A DNA stretch of 64,000 nucleotides from Callaeas wilsoni (lineage: Eukaryota; Chordata; Aves; Passeriformes; Callaeidae): assembly GCA_013398955.1 (NCBI GenBank), contig VWPU01011634.1, forward strand, positions 1 to 64,000, in the 5' to 3' direction. Shown piece by piece: positions 22,626-36,426 of this stretch. A program made the position numbers and the translations under genes. Position 1 is the stretch's first letter; every line of letters starts with the position of its first letter. The notes below the pieces were generated by a model. The model saw only the letters and a list, made by a program, of their open reading frames with translations, was not told the origin of the DNA and did not search any database.

Positions 22626-25087
22626 GCCACAAATCAGAGGCTCTATTTAAAATACCAGCATGTTCTTTCCATTAATATTACAAGAATGAGACTGGCATTA
22701 TTACCAATGCATAACAAATGAGACTCAATGAGTAACTGCAAGGCATATTGCCCTCGTGTACAGCCATGCTATCATATGTCTATAATTTTATCCACTACAT
22801 CATAAGATATATATTCTGTAAGAGAAGTGTGCTGGTTTTGGCTGAGATAATCTTTTAAATATGATAAACTGGAGCTAAAGGCCACATTATGTTTGCATAT
22901 CTCCATTGCATAATCAAAGCTCTAAACAAAATACACTAAGCTGAACACTGAAGTAATTTTAAAGGCTTTAAAAACAGTCAGACTGTTTTCTGTCTGTTCT
23001 ATCCAATATCCACAAGAATGCTCTGTCCTATAAGTAAGCTGTTTCTGTGTTCTACTCACTCCCATACATTGTCCTCTGCCAAGCTTTGCCAATTTAGGAT
23101 TGTAATACCATCAAAACAGCTCCATGTCTTTATTGCCATAGCCATCTCATAAGAAAGTCAAGGTATACAGTGCTATATTTTGGAGTTTGCTGACCAGTGT
23201 TTACGCAGTTTCAAGACCTTTTCTGCTTCTCATGTTGATCTACCAGCTAAATGGCTGGAAATACACAAGAAATTGGAAGGGGACACATTGACCCTAACTG
23301 AAAAAAGGGATATCCCATGTCATAGTACATTACGTTCAGCAATAAAAACAGGACAAAGAGGGAGGAGGTGGGGATGTTTGGAGTTATGGTGTTTGTCTTC
23401 CAAGATCTGCTAATCATGATGAAGCCCTGCTCTTCAGGAAAGGTACTAAACATCTGTCTGCTAATGGGAAGTACTGAATTGATTCCTCATTTTGCTTTGC
23501 CTGCATGTGCAGTTTTGCTTTCCTTATTAAACTGCCTTTATTTCAACCCATGAGATTTCTCATGCTTTTAATTTTCTTTCTTATCCCTTGTGGTGAGGAG
23601 CAAGCAAGCAGCTGTGTGAGACTTAGCTGCCTACCAGAGTTAACCCACAAAAACTATTGAAGAGAAACTTGAATAAAGTATCTCTCACCTATTACATTAG
23701 AACATCTAGACAAGTATCATCTTGTGTCTTGCCAAGAAAACTTTTGATTTCCTCTGTAGGTGGTCAGGAAAAGCTACATCATCCTGACTGTCAGTAAATA
23801 GAAACTATCTTGATGTAAGAAAAAAAGACAGAAACTCAAATCTCATTCTCAAAAATTATGTGGGAATATCCTATTGTAGATAAAAACAGATTCTTTATGA
23901 ATCCCATAAGTGGTTGTGAGGTGATTGAACATCTCAAAGACTCTTGGATTTACATATTAAAATTATTTTTGAAAGACAACTGTACACCTAGATGTATGTA
24001 TGATTTCCAAGAAAAACCCCAACTCAAGTTATTCTTGATGAGTACCTGTTGATAAGTGCTGAAACACTGTCAAATTGCTACATTTGTTCATGATCGTTTC
24101 ACAGACCATTTCTATACATCACTGTCCTGAAAGTTATGTGTAAGCAGTTGAAATTACTGGCAACATAAAACAATGAACCATAACTTGCAAAGGCCAGTTG
24201 AAGTTGTTTCCTAAACTCAAACCCTAGGTTCCAAAGATATGCTCATTTTCTGACTTGATGTCTCCTAACAAGAATTGTTGCACATACCTGTAAGCAGTCT
24301 AGCAAAACACAAAAATCATCCAGAAAACCTTTTTTGAAACTGTATCGCAGATTACATCTTGATGTTATCAGGACATTATGCCATGTCCAGGGTATTCTAA
24401 TTGCAAACATGGTCTTATTAAGATAAAATTGTCAGGGAAATTATATTTTGTTGAGGGCCACACTGAAAACACTTTGGTGTAATAATATGTCTGTTTCATA
24501 TTTAGGGCATTGAGATGACATAAAAGTATAAATCCAGTTAATAGTAATATCCAGAAGTTATACAGCTCTTCCAATATGGTTTTTTGTTACACAGTTTCAA
24601 TATGATCTATGTTAAAGATAATGAGAATTTTTTGATTCATGTTAGGATTTTATTTATGAATACTTTAAACTCAACTATAAGCATAAGAAATATTTATTTA
24701 TAATATATTTAGTCTAATACTTATGGAGAAGAATTTCTCAAATTTATGGTGGCCATCTCAATTTGATAATAATACTGCAACACATTGAAAAGAAGATATG
24801 TATCTGTTTCATGACAAATTAATTGGAGTTTCTGTGTGCTTCAATTAGGTCAACAAAAAGGACCATGTACTTTTATACTGAGAAATAATCATGCTTCTAC
24901 AATTAATTAATTTGCAGTTACAAAAAATTCACAATATCTTCACAAGTAGCTACATTATAAAACACATTTTGAAATTAATGTTGATATGTCTCCTGGTGCT
25001 TTTTTCGGAACAATTTTTCTTTTAAAAAAAAAAAAGCCGTTAGGTTGTCTAGTTATGTGATCTGGTTTTTTATATGTTGTCTGAATT

Positions 25088-25090
<3 letters not shown>

Positions 25091-25129
<39 letters not shown>
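25091..25129. repeat. (CA)n microsatellite
   Basis: Nineteen uninterrupted CA units (AC on the same strand), ending at GTACC. A minus-strand open frame reading alternating Cys-Val across it is an artefact of the repeat. Confidence 0.98.
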
Positions 25130-25131
<2 letters not shown>

Positions 25132-28100
25132 ACCTGAGTAATATTGTATAAAGCTTTTTTTATAGCTGTGATTATCACTGTTCAAACTGATTTTGGATTT
25201 TGTTTTGAATAGTATAAATTTTAATTTTTTGCTGTAAGTTAAAGACCATTTTTTTTTAGAAAGCAAATGTGAAAGCCAAAATGTAGATAAATTAAATATT
25301 CACGTGAAAAAGTATTCTCAGTAGGATATATTTTTAAGCAAGGTCAAAGCATTTTTATTTCAGCCCAAGCCCTATAAAAATATTTTAAAAATTTTACCAC
25401 TGCACTTACTATTGTCTGGAACAAGTTTTCATGTCTAGATTCAGTAAGTTACTTCAAGGATTATACCTCGATTGAACTCCTACTCTACTTAGAGTTAGCA
25501 ACCGTCTTAAATATTTTGTTGCACTTTTAGTGAGATAGCTGATATTTCTCCAACTGAGAAAATGCAATAATAGTAGAAAAAGAAACACAATATGTTATAA
25601 TATGATCCTGTCTTTGCTACATGTCCTGAGAACTACAATTCAAGTGCAAGACAAAAGATATTTTTAATAGTGTACTTCCAGTTTTCTCAGATTCATCTTC
25701 TACTATTGTATTTCATTTGTAGCAGTAATAGCTACTAAGTAACATCTGCAACAGCTTATTTCTCTAATTTTCTTAGAACTAGCTTGGGGAGGTTTGTTTT
25801 TCGGGTTTGAGTTTTTTGTTGCTGTTGTTGGTTGGTTTGTTTGGGTTTTTTTTAATTACTAGGTCATTTTATTTTCCTACTAATGTTTTATTCTCCTGAA
25901 AAAATAAAGCACATTTTGAATCAGTGAATCACTTCAGAGTGAGCTTTGAACAAAGTTAATAGTCTCAATTCTTCAATTTTTTTCGTTTAGCAGTCACAAC
26001 TTAATTTAGACTTCATTTGGTACACCTTTGTTTATAACTGACAGAGTTGATACCTCCTATAACGAACATATTCGATCAATAAAACACAGGAACAGCTGCT
26101 TACTGATAGAGTATATATTTGGTGGAATATCTTTCCACCTCTGATTTCAGTCCTGAACCTAAGGGATATTTCAAAGTGATGAGCCTGAAAGCTACAATGT
26201 GCAACAGCAATGGCTATGGAAATGATTATCTCAGCAAAAGTAGTGACTTCATTAGATATTCATTTCCTCCTACCTCATTTCTCAGTGCCCCAAATGTGAC
26301 ATTTGCCTCTCTTTTCTTTCATGGATCACTGATCATGAAAGATCATCCGTATGATTATCTCCCCTGTGTTCCCCAAGTACCACACCCTGTTTTTCCCCAG
26401 CAGTTTAAATGTTGGTCGTAACTGGGTAATACTCAGACCTATTGTTCTATTCTAAATCCGATATTAGCTGACTCCGTTTCACACCTGAAGAAAGAATTAC
26501 ATGTGCCAAAAATAATTTTTGAAATCTGCATTATTTTACCTATCTATTAAAAAAAATATGTACATACAAATCATGCCTTAAGGGCATCCTTTTTCATGAC
26601 ATTGATGCTAGTACTATGGCTTCCTCTTAAAAACAGGGATGTTTCATGGTAACTCCTGCATATAAGATAGGTGCCTGAAAAACTGGACTACCTAAGGATA
26701 AAATAACAGCTATTATTATAAATCTGCATTTTGTTGTTCTTTTAGCAGCTCAATAAATGGCATATTTATGTTGAAAAATTTTCGTCTTACCTTACATTTT
26801 TAATAGATGTATGTTCGAAGGATTTGCTGCTGAAATGTAAAGAAGGGTTCCTTAAGGAGTTCTGAAGAATTTGAGGCAAAGATTATTGAACATCTTTTTA
26901 TTTTTAATAGAAAAACATTATTTTTATTTCTGCAGAAAAGACTAAAGGATGCCTTACATGATGATGCAAATTATGACTTACTAGAAATAAAACAGGGTCT
27001 GTCAGTGACGGTGCTAAAGATTGAAATCAAGACCTTAGTTTTATGTTATTCTTTACAAGACGTTAGTTGCTGAGATACTTTTGACACAACTCAATCAAAA
27101 TCATAGCTGTTTTCTCTTAACATTTACTACTATGGAGTCATCTGTAATTTTTCATTTGCAGCTTCAAAGTCTTTCCTGATAAAGACGGACTTAAAAAATT
27201 AAGTCATGATTTAGGAAAGATGATTTGATTTAAAATAGCATGCATGATAGAGAAAGATTTGTTTTCTTTTCTCTTATGAGAGCAAGTACTCTCTGAATGA
27301 TATCTGAGGATGACCTTTCAAAACATGCAGCTGTTATCTATCTGAAACATATATCAAATTAATGTGTTCTCTTTTCCTGTCTGTAAGACATGTATTATGA
27401 AGCATTACATCATTGATATGTAATGAAAAAAGAAAACTCTGTCATCGCTGAACATCTGGAACTGCAGTGATGATGCAGTGCAGCTGTTGCCTTTTATGTG
27501 AAGTGTGATACACAGCTACACACAGGCATTTACTTCAAAATCCTTTGCTTACAAAATACTGTGCCAAGACTTGCACAGTGTTCAGAACAACATCAAACAC
27601 ACAAAAAGCCATACATACTCTATTACTAAGGTAAGTTTGCAAAGCATGAAGTCTCATCCCTTTAGCAGTTCCCTGAGAGCAGTTTATCTTCATTTATTAT
27701 GAATCACTGACAAATTCGGTCACAGAATCTTGCATATCTGAAGCTGAATTCAACACTGATAAATAATTGGCATGAAATGGATTAAATACGTAGGGAATAT
27801 TATTTATATAATTATTAATGTTTTTTGCTGGTCTTTGGGGCACTGTTTATTTAATTCTGTCCTTTTCTAATTTTCTTTTCCTGTAGCAGAATAGGCTGAA
27901 ATCTGAAGTGAAACTTTTTGTCTGTATTTTGTATTGCTTCTTTCTTATGCACTGAATTTAAATTAAAATTGAAAATAAAAATCTGTAGAGAGAGAGATTG
28001 CCCTACTAAAGCTCCCATTTTTACTTAATCTGGTCATCCTGACAAATGCCGGTTCTGCATAATTTTATAATGCCTCTGAATATCAGACAAATAATCACAT

Positions 28101-28166
28101 TCTAGTCTCATAGAATATGGTCTTATCTAAATAGTTTTCCCTTTCCCTTTTGAACACATCCTTATC

Positions 28167-28183
28167 AAGCTTCCAGGAAGCTT
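28167..28183. repeat. 17-bp palindrome with STAT-type core
   Basis: AAGCTTCCAGGAAGCTT is symmetric around the central A. Its core TTCCAGGAA (28171-28179) fits the TTCNNNGAA consensus of STAT-family factors. Seen directly; function inferred. Confidence 0.8.
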
Positions 28184-30832
28184 ATTAAAGCCTACAGTTT
28201 CTCCCACCATATATTCTTGGCCTTTGCATGATAAATCAATGAAATTCAATAGCACTTCATCAGAGCTTCATTTGCACAGTTCCTGTTCTGTGAGTTTTGT
28301 AAGCAGGCTCTGTAAAGCTGTATACTTCCAATGAAATACCAAACATCTCTACAAATCTGCCTTTTTTTTTTTTTTTGAAGGAAGATAACGAGTGCAAGAA
28401 AATGTTTAATTTCCTGACACAGAGAATAGGTTAAATTTCTTGATTAATAAGCTGAATACTGTGGACATTTGCTCATTTAGAAAAGCAATGTTTGGTCCCT
28501 GAAATGAGCTGTTACTTCTTGTAGACAGAGCAGTCCAGTCAGACACAGGGTCCTGTGACTGGGCAGAGCAGAACTGCACTACACCATTCCCCTTCACTAC
28601 TGCCATCTTTAATGCTTCACATGAATCCTTCCCACGCAATTTCAAACATAAGAAGAAAAGTTATACAAACTCTCCATACAGTCAACTGAAAAAGCCACCA
28701 AATCAAAGGTGATAATTCAGTGCTTTAACGGCATAAATTGCTCCCTGTTCCTATCTTTTGACGATTATCTTTGGGTTTAGTTGAGTGCTTAATGCAGAGT
28801 GAGATGCTGGCCCTGAGGCTTCAGGGCATAGTGAGGTTGATAGTTTAACTGAGACATTTCCTTAGCTCTTTTTATGACCCAACTCTTTTTCCTGCATCAC
28901 TGTTTTGAAGAAGCAGGAACATGTTTGAGAATTTGAGTATAAACTTCCAAACAGCAATAGTAAAGAGACTTAATTGAGTAAGATTTCAAAAATTAGATTT
29001 GTTCCAAATGATCTTCTCTTCTATTGTCTACTATTAGAGAACTAAAGTATTATAACAAGATATTACTAAAACCTCCCAGGAAGTGCAACCTGTGAAGGTG
29101 TTGTAAATGAAAAGATGGTTTTCCAGTTAGTTTTCCCCACAATATAGCATCAGTCTTGCAAAACTGTAACCGGGATAAAAACTAAGATGTTCTCCGCAGA
29201 TATATTAACCAATCTATGTATTTCCTTTTAAACCTTGTTTTAACAGTAATAAGAACAGATCAAGTTTATATTCTATAGAGGGATTATCTGGAAGGTGATT
29301 GCACTATAAAGTGAATAGCCTCATTTTTCCCTCTCCTAAACTTTGTACACACTTTATCTGTATAAAACACTCAAAAATACTATTAATTTAGATGTTAATT
29401 CTAAACAACTCCCTACCCTTTTTCTGTGAAATTGCATAACCCTGTTTAAAAGACCTGGTGAAGTCACTACAACAGTTTCTTTGATCCCTCCCTGCTATCC
29501 CCCCATTTTGAGAGTATATCTATATGGGCATAATTGTAAATGGAGCTTTTCTCCATTTCTATAACAAAGTAACGTAGTAGTATGTTAATCTTAATACCCT
29601 AAAATATTAGTAAAAATCCAACACATTAGCAACCATAGATGGATATAGTTACACCAATGACAATTTTCCAAATTCAGTCAGTACTGTTTTTAAAAATGCA
29701 TTTTAAAAAAGCATTCATTTTAAAAGACTCTAAAATTCAGAATTAAATTTTAAGTTACTTAAATTTCATTGTTGTATAGAATTCTATTAGTATTTGCTTA
29801 ACCAAATACAAAGAGAGTACTAAAAGAGATTCTTTGATAGAGTTGCACAAACCAAGCACTTTCTTTCCCTTCTATCCCTTCACAAACGAAAAAATTTTTA
29901 GTCTAGGAAAACTTTTGTTCTGTATTAATTTATTCTGTATTCATTTACAACAAAAGGATTCTAAGACGTAAATTTCCTTCATTATTAGTATTATTGGAAG
30001 TAGAATGCCATGATTATTGTTGCATGCTGTCTTGGTTGATAACATGTAGAGACAGGTTTTTGTCACAGCTTTGCATTTTATATTTTGAGTATATCCAGTT
30101 TAATTTTATAAACCTGTGGGACTCCTTAATTTTAATGAGATTGATGAAGCAATAAAGGCAAATTTCACAAAATATCGGTTTGCTATGAATCATTCCCAAA
30201 GACCGTAAACAAGCAACAGTCTTAAATCGAATTTGGGCAAACCACCAATGGCACTTCCCAGAATACTTTTTCGCACTTAAACAATATGGGTCATAATAAT
30301 CTCTCATTATGCCAGAATGGCAAGATTCTAATCTCTGGGATGAAGGAATATGATTTCAGTGTGTGTGTGATAGTTCGTATGAACAGCCAGATCACCAAGC
30401 CTTTAATCATCCATTTGATGCCCAAGGAAATAACATTTCTGAGAAATCGCATTATGTTTGCCATAAATATATGCAGTATATTTTTAAATGCCATTATAAT
30501 GAAATGAAGGGAAATTTGAAACTGAAGCCAAGAACCCAGGTTTGTTTTCATTGCATTTCAGTATTGTGGAAGATGATGAGATTGTAGAAGCACAGTGAGT
30601 GTGCTGGTAGATGCTGCACAAGATCCAGTAGGTTAAGCAGTTCTTACTCATCTTGCAATGTATTTACGAACCATAATTCTGTGAATGTTCAATACCACGT
30701 ATTTTTTAAATATAGAAATTTCCACAATTAAAGAGACTTAAAAAAGTTAAGCCAAAGATATTATTTCTCTTTGACAATGACATTTCCATCCATCCAATCT
30801 CCATGAATGGAGACATGTGCATTTACATGTGC

Positions 30833-30859
30833 TTCTGGAATTTCAGAAGCTTCCGGAAT
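30833..30859. promoter_or_regulatory. Candidate heat-shock element cluster
   Basis: At 30845-30859 the sequence AGAAGCTTCCGGAAT is a perfect three-unit nGAAnnTTCnnGAAn array, the binding consensus of heat-shock factor trimers. Just upstream (30833-30840) TTCTGGAA adds a TTC/GAA pair, with the spacing off by one base. No gene start is recognisable nearby, so a regulatory role is only a possibility. It could equally be a local CNE or chance. Confidence 0.35.
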
Positions 30860-33800
30860 GCCAGCTGTATGCTGATCATAAAGATGAGCACAGTACCTCT
30901 ATTATTAATGTGACAAGTAACAAAGAACTCCTTGCACACTAACTCCTGCAGATAGCAACAATAAAGCTCTTCTGAAAACATCCATGCCTCTGAATCATCC
31001 AACTTGTTTTACTACTTTTAGGATTAAAAGTCATACGCACTCTAATATTATTATTAAATAATTCAATTGTGATTGTAAAGTATGGTGTTGGTGCACACTT
31101 AACAACATTGCTTTTAAACTTATCCTAAATGTTGTCTTCTGCTTTTAATCAATTATCTTTATGTATGTGGCAAAGTTTGTAACTAGTATATTTAGGTTTA
31201 AAAAAATTAAAAATTTTCAATGGAAACAAGTCCTAGAAAACCGCAAAACAATATCTAAAGGAACTAACTAAATCAAAGGTCAAATAGTGGTCTCAATTAG
31301 TGCAGTTGAAATTCCCTCCTGCAAATCCTCTGTCAGTTGTATGAGAACGTTGCTGCCAAGGAATCTCTCATTATAAAGGTAAGATTTTGGGGGTATGAGA
31401 ACTAAAAGTACTCAGATATGATGTTGAGCACATACACTTATGTAAAAGATGTATTTCATAATGGCTAACAATGTTGGTATAAACTTTGACTGTCTCCTCA
31501 CCGGCAGGGAAGGCATATGTGGGTTGAAGCCAGCTCAAGCCCATTGGTATCTTCACACACTTTTAATGTACTCAGGGAGAAACATTTATACCACCACATT
31601 ATTTACTCAGCGTTTGATAGATGTTGAAATGAAGGCCATGTTCCAGTCCCCTTTGTGGGGAAATAAAGCCATTTTTTTTGCAACAACTGTGATCAGACAT
31701 CCTGCATTCTTCCCCGAGCTTCATAGGGATACTTACCCATCTCCTCTGAGATTTCCTCCATTAAAGAGGTTTATTCAGTGCGTCACATTCTGCCACTAGG
31801 GATTTACTCAGTCACAGAGGAGTGGGGCTGTACTATTTGCATGTGATTCTACCAAGAAATAAATCACTTATCACATTTTTAAGCAAAGTATTGGAAAACT
31901 GTGAAGTCATAGCTTTAAATAAAGTGCTGTCAATTAAATTCACATTTTTCTGTATCTATGAGGACTCACCAATATAAAATATATAAACATATTACAATAT
32001 GTCCTAAAAAATCCTTCATGAAATTACTAAGGAAATGAAAAAAAGAACATTTCCAAATGTTCATTGAGAAACACTTATTTTCAACTAAGACACTGTATTG
32101 ATGAAGCAGAAAACAGTCAGTTCTACAGGTAATAGAAATAATAAGTCTTAAATTCATGAGAACCCATACCCTACATTTGAATTCTGCTACATTTCACCTT
32201 GCTGTGGAAACTGCGCACTGTGGGGGCTGAGGAAGTAAGATTTTTCTTAATGTGTTTAAGATATGTCTTAGTATGCCTTTCAGGAATTATTAGAAAAATA
32301 GGTCCAGTTCCTCCTGTAATGTGAAAATACGCACATATAGAAAATAATTTAAACACATAAGATAGTCTTCTTAGTTTATAACTGCATTCAAACATACAGT
32401 TGTTTATCTTAAAAATTGTTATGGCACAAAATATGGATAAAAATGTAAATTTATTTTGCTATGAAAAGTCTGAGAGCTTTTGAGAAAATATTAAACTTGA
32501 CTGATAATTAATAATTTGTCTGGTTCCTTAAGGAATGAGGCAGTAATTACTTTCAATTATGTGAAAAGTTTTATTAATATTTTACTTAATTAGTGCTTTA
32601 AGATTGGATAGATTATCTTCCTTAAAATTTGTTTCACTTTAGAACACTAAATATTTATTCATTCTTTAGTATGACACAAAACCTCTTCAGAACATGGCTT
32701 GTCCAAAGAGGTATTAATTTTATTTATCTTTTTGGCTTGCCATCCCTGAAGGTGTAAGGCATCATGATCTGCCACTCCTTTCGGTCTATTTAAGCTACAC
32801 CTGTCTAGTCATTAAGAAGATGAAGGGCTTTTCCCTTTCCTCTGAAAAGAATAAAATTCACTGTATTCATTTACAAAAATATTTAGATTAACATTTCCCA
32901 TAACAATCTGAATTTCACTAGACTAACAAAAGGAACATGCACTCTAAAAATTCTTCTACAAGAACTCCTCATTACACAGAATTCCACAGAAACCATGATG
33001 GAAGTATAAATCCTACACTGCCTAAATTAAGTGCCCTAATGATAGCACAGTTGTTTCTTCAGCTGCAGCTAAGTATCTGGTCAGAAACAGCTGGGATAAA
33101 ACCCCAACTGTAAGAGCATATTAATTGTCTGCTCAAAGAGATGTAAAAGTTTATTTTATGACAAATTATTTGTATCAAATAGCTAAGATTCTGTGACCTT
33201 GTTTTACACAGAAAATTATTCAAGATTAGAGCAAAAAGACTGGGAAACAAAGGAGGGGAAATGTTTCTGCTTCCTTATAAGACAACAATGATCAGGCTTG
33301 ATGATAGGACTTCTAGATTATTACATACAAGAACTAAACTGTTCTGGTGTAGTCCTGAAAATAAGTGTTTATTAGCCTTTAAAATGGGTGAAGCAGATGT
33401 TCTGAAAAGTTATAATAGAAGTGGGATATCAACTGAAGTGCTTCTAAGTGGATCTAGGAAATTTCCAGTGGATAGAGCCTGATCAAAGACTATAAGAGCA
33501 AGGTGCGGCTGTACAGAAGCAGAAACAGAGCAACAACAAAAAGTACAGATGGCGATTCCACTATTCCAGAAGTAGCAATGTTTCTCACTGAACTACTGGT
33601 TGTAAAGGTCAGCAGCAAGAGGAAAAAGCGAAGCCTCCAGCAGCTGCTCGTGGCAGCTCAACACTGGCAGCTGGACACATCCTTCCAAGGCACAGAGGTG
33701 GCCTGATTTGAAGCTCCCATATGGGCAGGAGAGGCACAACTCAGATGCAGAAAGATAAATTTTTCTGGTTCTACACAGAAGTACCAAAAAGACAGGGTTT

Positions 33801-36388
33801 TCTTGCAGATTTCTCAAGAAGTCTAAAGCGCTTACGTATTAAGTTAATACTGGTTGAGTAACTCATATTTAATTTTTCAGATGCCTTTCAATTATTATTG
33901 GGAATTCTGCGCAGCATTACCTGACTGGAAATGAATCTTTCCTGACTGTCGCGTCCAAACCTGCACACTGACCCAATATTCACATATAAAATAGAGAACC
34001 TTCAACTGAGTGGAGACATGAGATATAAATTCCTTCTCACCACCCAAAAGACCATGAAAGAACATGTTCTTCAGTCCCTAGCTTCAGGTACATTGCTGTA
34101 ACTGCTGTAAATGAAAATGTGAATTTTGCTGATTATTGTCTTCCTAGTGAAAAAATGAAAAAGAGTTTGTGCTTCGCCTATTAAACTTTTAGGGCAATTA
34201 TATAAGCCTGTAAAGGTATCTCTTCTTACTTCTTTCTAAACTACTTGAATAATGTCTAATCACCCTGAGAATAAAATAAAGTCCATTTATTTCAGTCTGT
34301 AACCTAGAAAATGTAACTTAAACAGTAATTTCTTTCTATAATGGTGGTAGAAAGAAGAGAAATAGCCTTTCTGCAATAAACAGTAGCAAATGAACTTATA
34401 TTTTGTATTTAAAGTTTACCCTTTGTAACTTGAAAGGGTAAAAAGGCAAATCATTATGGGACAGTAAAAATATACTCTGAAAATATTAGTCACAAAGTGC
34501 AGTATAAAAGTATTCATTCAAGCAGATGAGAAAGAACCTGTCATCATTAAAATGTCACAAAATTTGCAGAGGCCAGTATTTCTTTGTGTTAGAGGCTATG
34601 AACATAACGATTATGCAGTTATAGTGCTGGGATAGCTGCATAAAATATTTTTATTTCGCATGACTGTTTTCAGTCTCTATGTGCTGATTTCAACTTGTCT
34701 TCCAAAAGAGCAGAAGAGCAGTCATTCTCAGTCATTTTGAGGGCAACCAAGTGAACCAAAAGGTCAATCTAATTAAAAAGGAAGAGAACTTCAGACTACA
34801 GGGAAAAGGGTCCAGTAAATGCCAAAGGAGTTTGTATTAGAGAAGTGCAAAGAAAATAGTCTAAACAATGAAAAAAATCCTCATTGTGTCAAAAATATAG
34901 AAACAAAAGAAATATAAGTGACCTTTTCCTACATTATAAGTAAATAGTCTTGTCTACTAGCAGAAAAATATTTTTTATTAAAGATAAGGAATACAGCTTT
35001 CAATTAAGACACTTTATTACCATTTTCTCAGAGACTCAGATTATATTCTATTTTAATAAGCACTTTGAAGAATGAGGGAATTAAAATGAAACCTGTTTTG
35101 CAGTTGTTTTTCTCCCAACAGACATACTTAATGAGTTTAATATCAACGTGAGTCATCCATCATTCCAAAAGCATCAAAGAAAAGACACAATTTTAGTGTA
35201 TAACTGTGACTCAGTTAAACTCACAAAGCAAGAGATTTAAACCTCTGTGGCCTTTGTAACTTCTTTAGTCAAACCGGAATATACTAATGAAAATCAAACT
35301 TACTCTGGATTCTTTTGAGTCTGGCTTGTGGATTGGAAAGAAGCAAGAAGTGAATTTCAGGCTGGATTTTCCAAAATTGTTAATAAATCATACAGAAATG
35401 CATACCAGAGAAGCAACTAACAAACTCATCAGAAAAGTAATCATTAGCTGCTTCCCACTCTAGAGAACCTTTGTTCTGCAGCATGACCCCATGCTTCAGG
35501 CATTTCGGTTGCCAGCACAACATTTGGTTAGGAAACTCTGCTTCCAGCTTTCAGTGTAAGATTTTCATAAAATATAAGTATACCGGAGTCCAGCTTCTGT
35601 AATAGAAGCATGCACATAAAGCACGAATATTTAATGCAGACAGTGTAATATACTGTGGCTGGAGTGCTTTTCTTCAGTTTTCGGTTGTCTTTTCCCAAAG
35701 TCATAGTGCATTAACAAGTTGCACATGGCCTAAGTGGATACTGTGGCTGATTCTGTACCAGACATGTTTTGAAAATTAGATGTATCTTTCTCAAGATGCA
35801 GTAGAAACCATTAGTCACAACCTTCTATAGGTTCTTCTGAATAATAACCATATGAAAGTACTATTGAGAGATTTCACTGGATAATACCTCAGTATTTTCA
35901 AAACAAATTCTTTTTCTAAAAAAATTGAACTTGCTCTCATATGCCAGGCATAAAAAAAAAAAAGAGGTTTGTTTTGAAGGAATTTCTGAACTCATTCATC
36001 TTGGCGTTTAAAAGCAAATCTTTAGCACATTTATTTTCATACCAATAACAAATTCTCTCTCTCTGTGTGTATGTGCAAAAGAAACTATCTATAAAGAAAA
36101 AGTTTAGCAGAAAGAATTTTGGGTACTGCAGTTAAGACTTCATTAAGGATTGAACTGATAGTATTCACACCTGAATCTAATTTCTTTCCTTTTTTTTCCC
36201 CGCTTTGTAACTTGGAAGGGAACTAACAAAAATAACTGTTATCGAGAAAGGAGATAACATTTTGAATCCAGGGAAAATAAGGTCTGCTGGACAAAAAAAT
36301 ATGCTGTCTTTCCTTTGGTAGTATTTGCAATAGAAGATTTTGGACCAGTTTTGCCATGTCATGGTTGAACAAACCTTCCTTTTCTAAT

Positions 36389-36426
36389 TTCAGAAGAATG
36401 TATTATTGTATTCAGAAGAATGTATT
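36389..36426. repeat. 16-bp direct repeat
   Basis: TTCAGAAGAATGTATT occurs exactly at 36389-36404 and 36411-36426, a 22-base period. Confidence 0.85.

Noticed and set aside
24955..25266. Minus-strand frame with alternating Cys-Val
   Set aside because: It is a translation of the (CA)n microsatellite.
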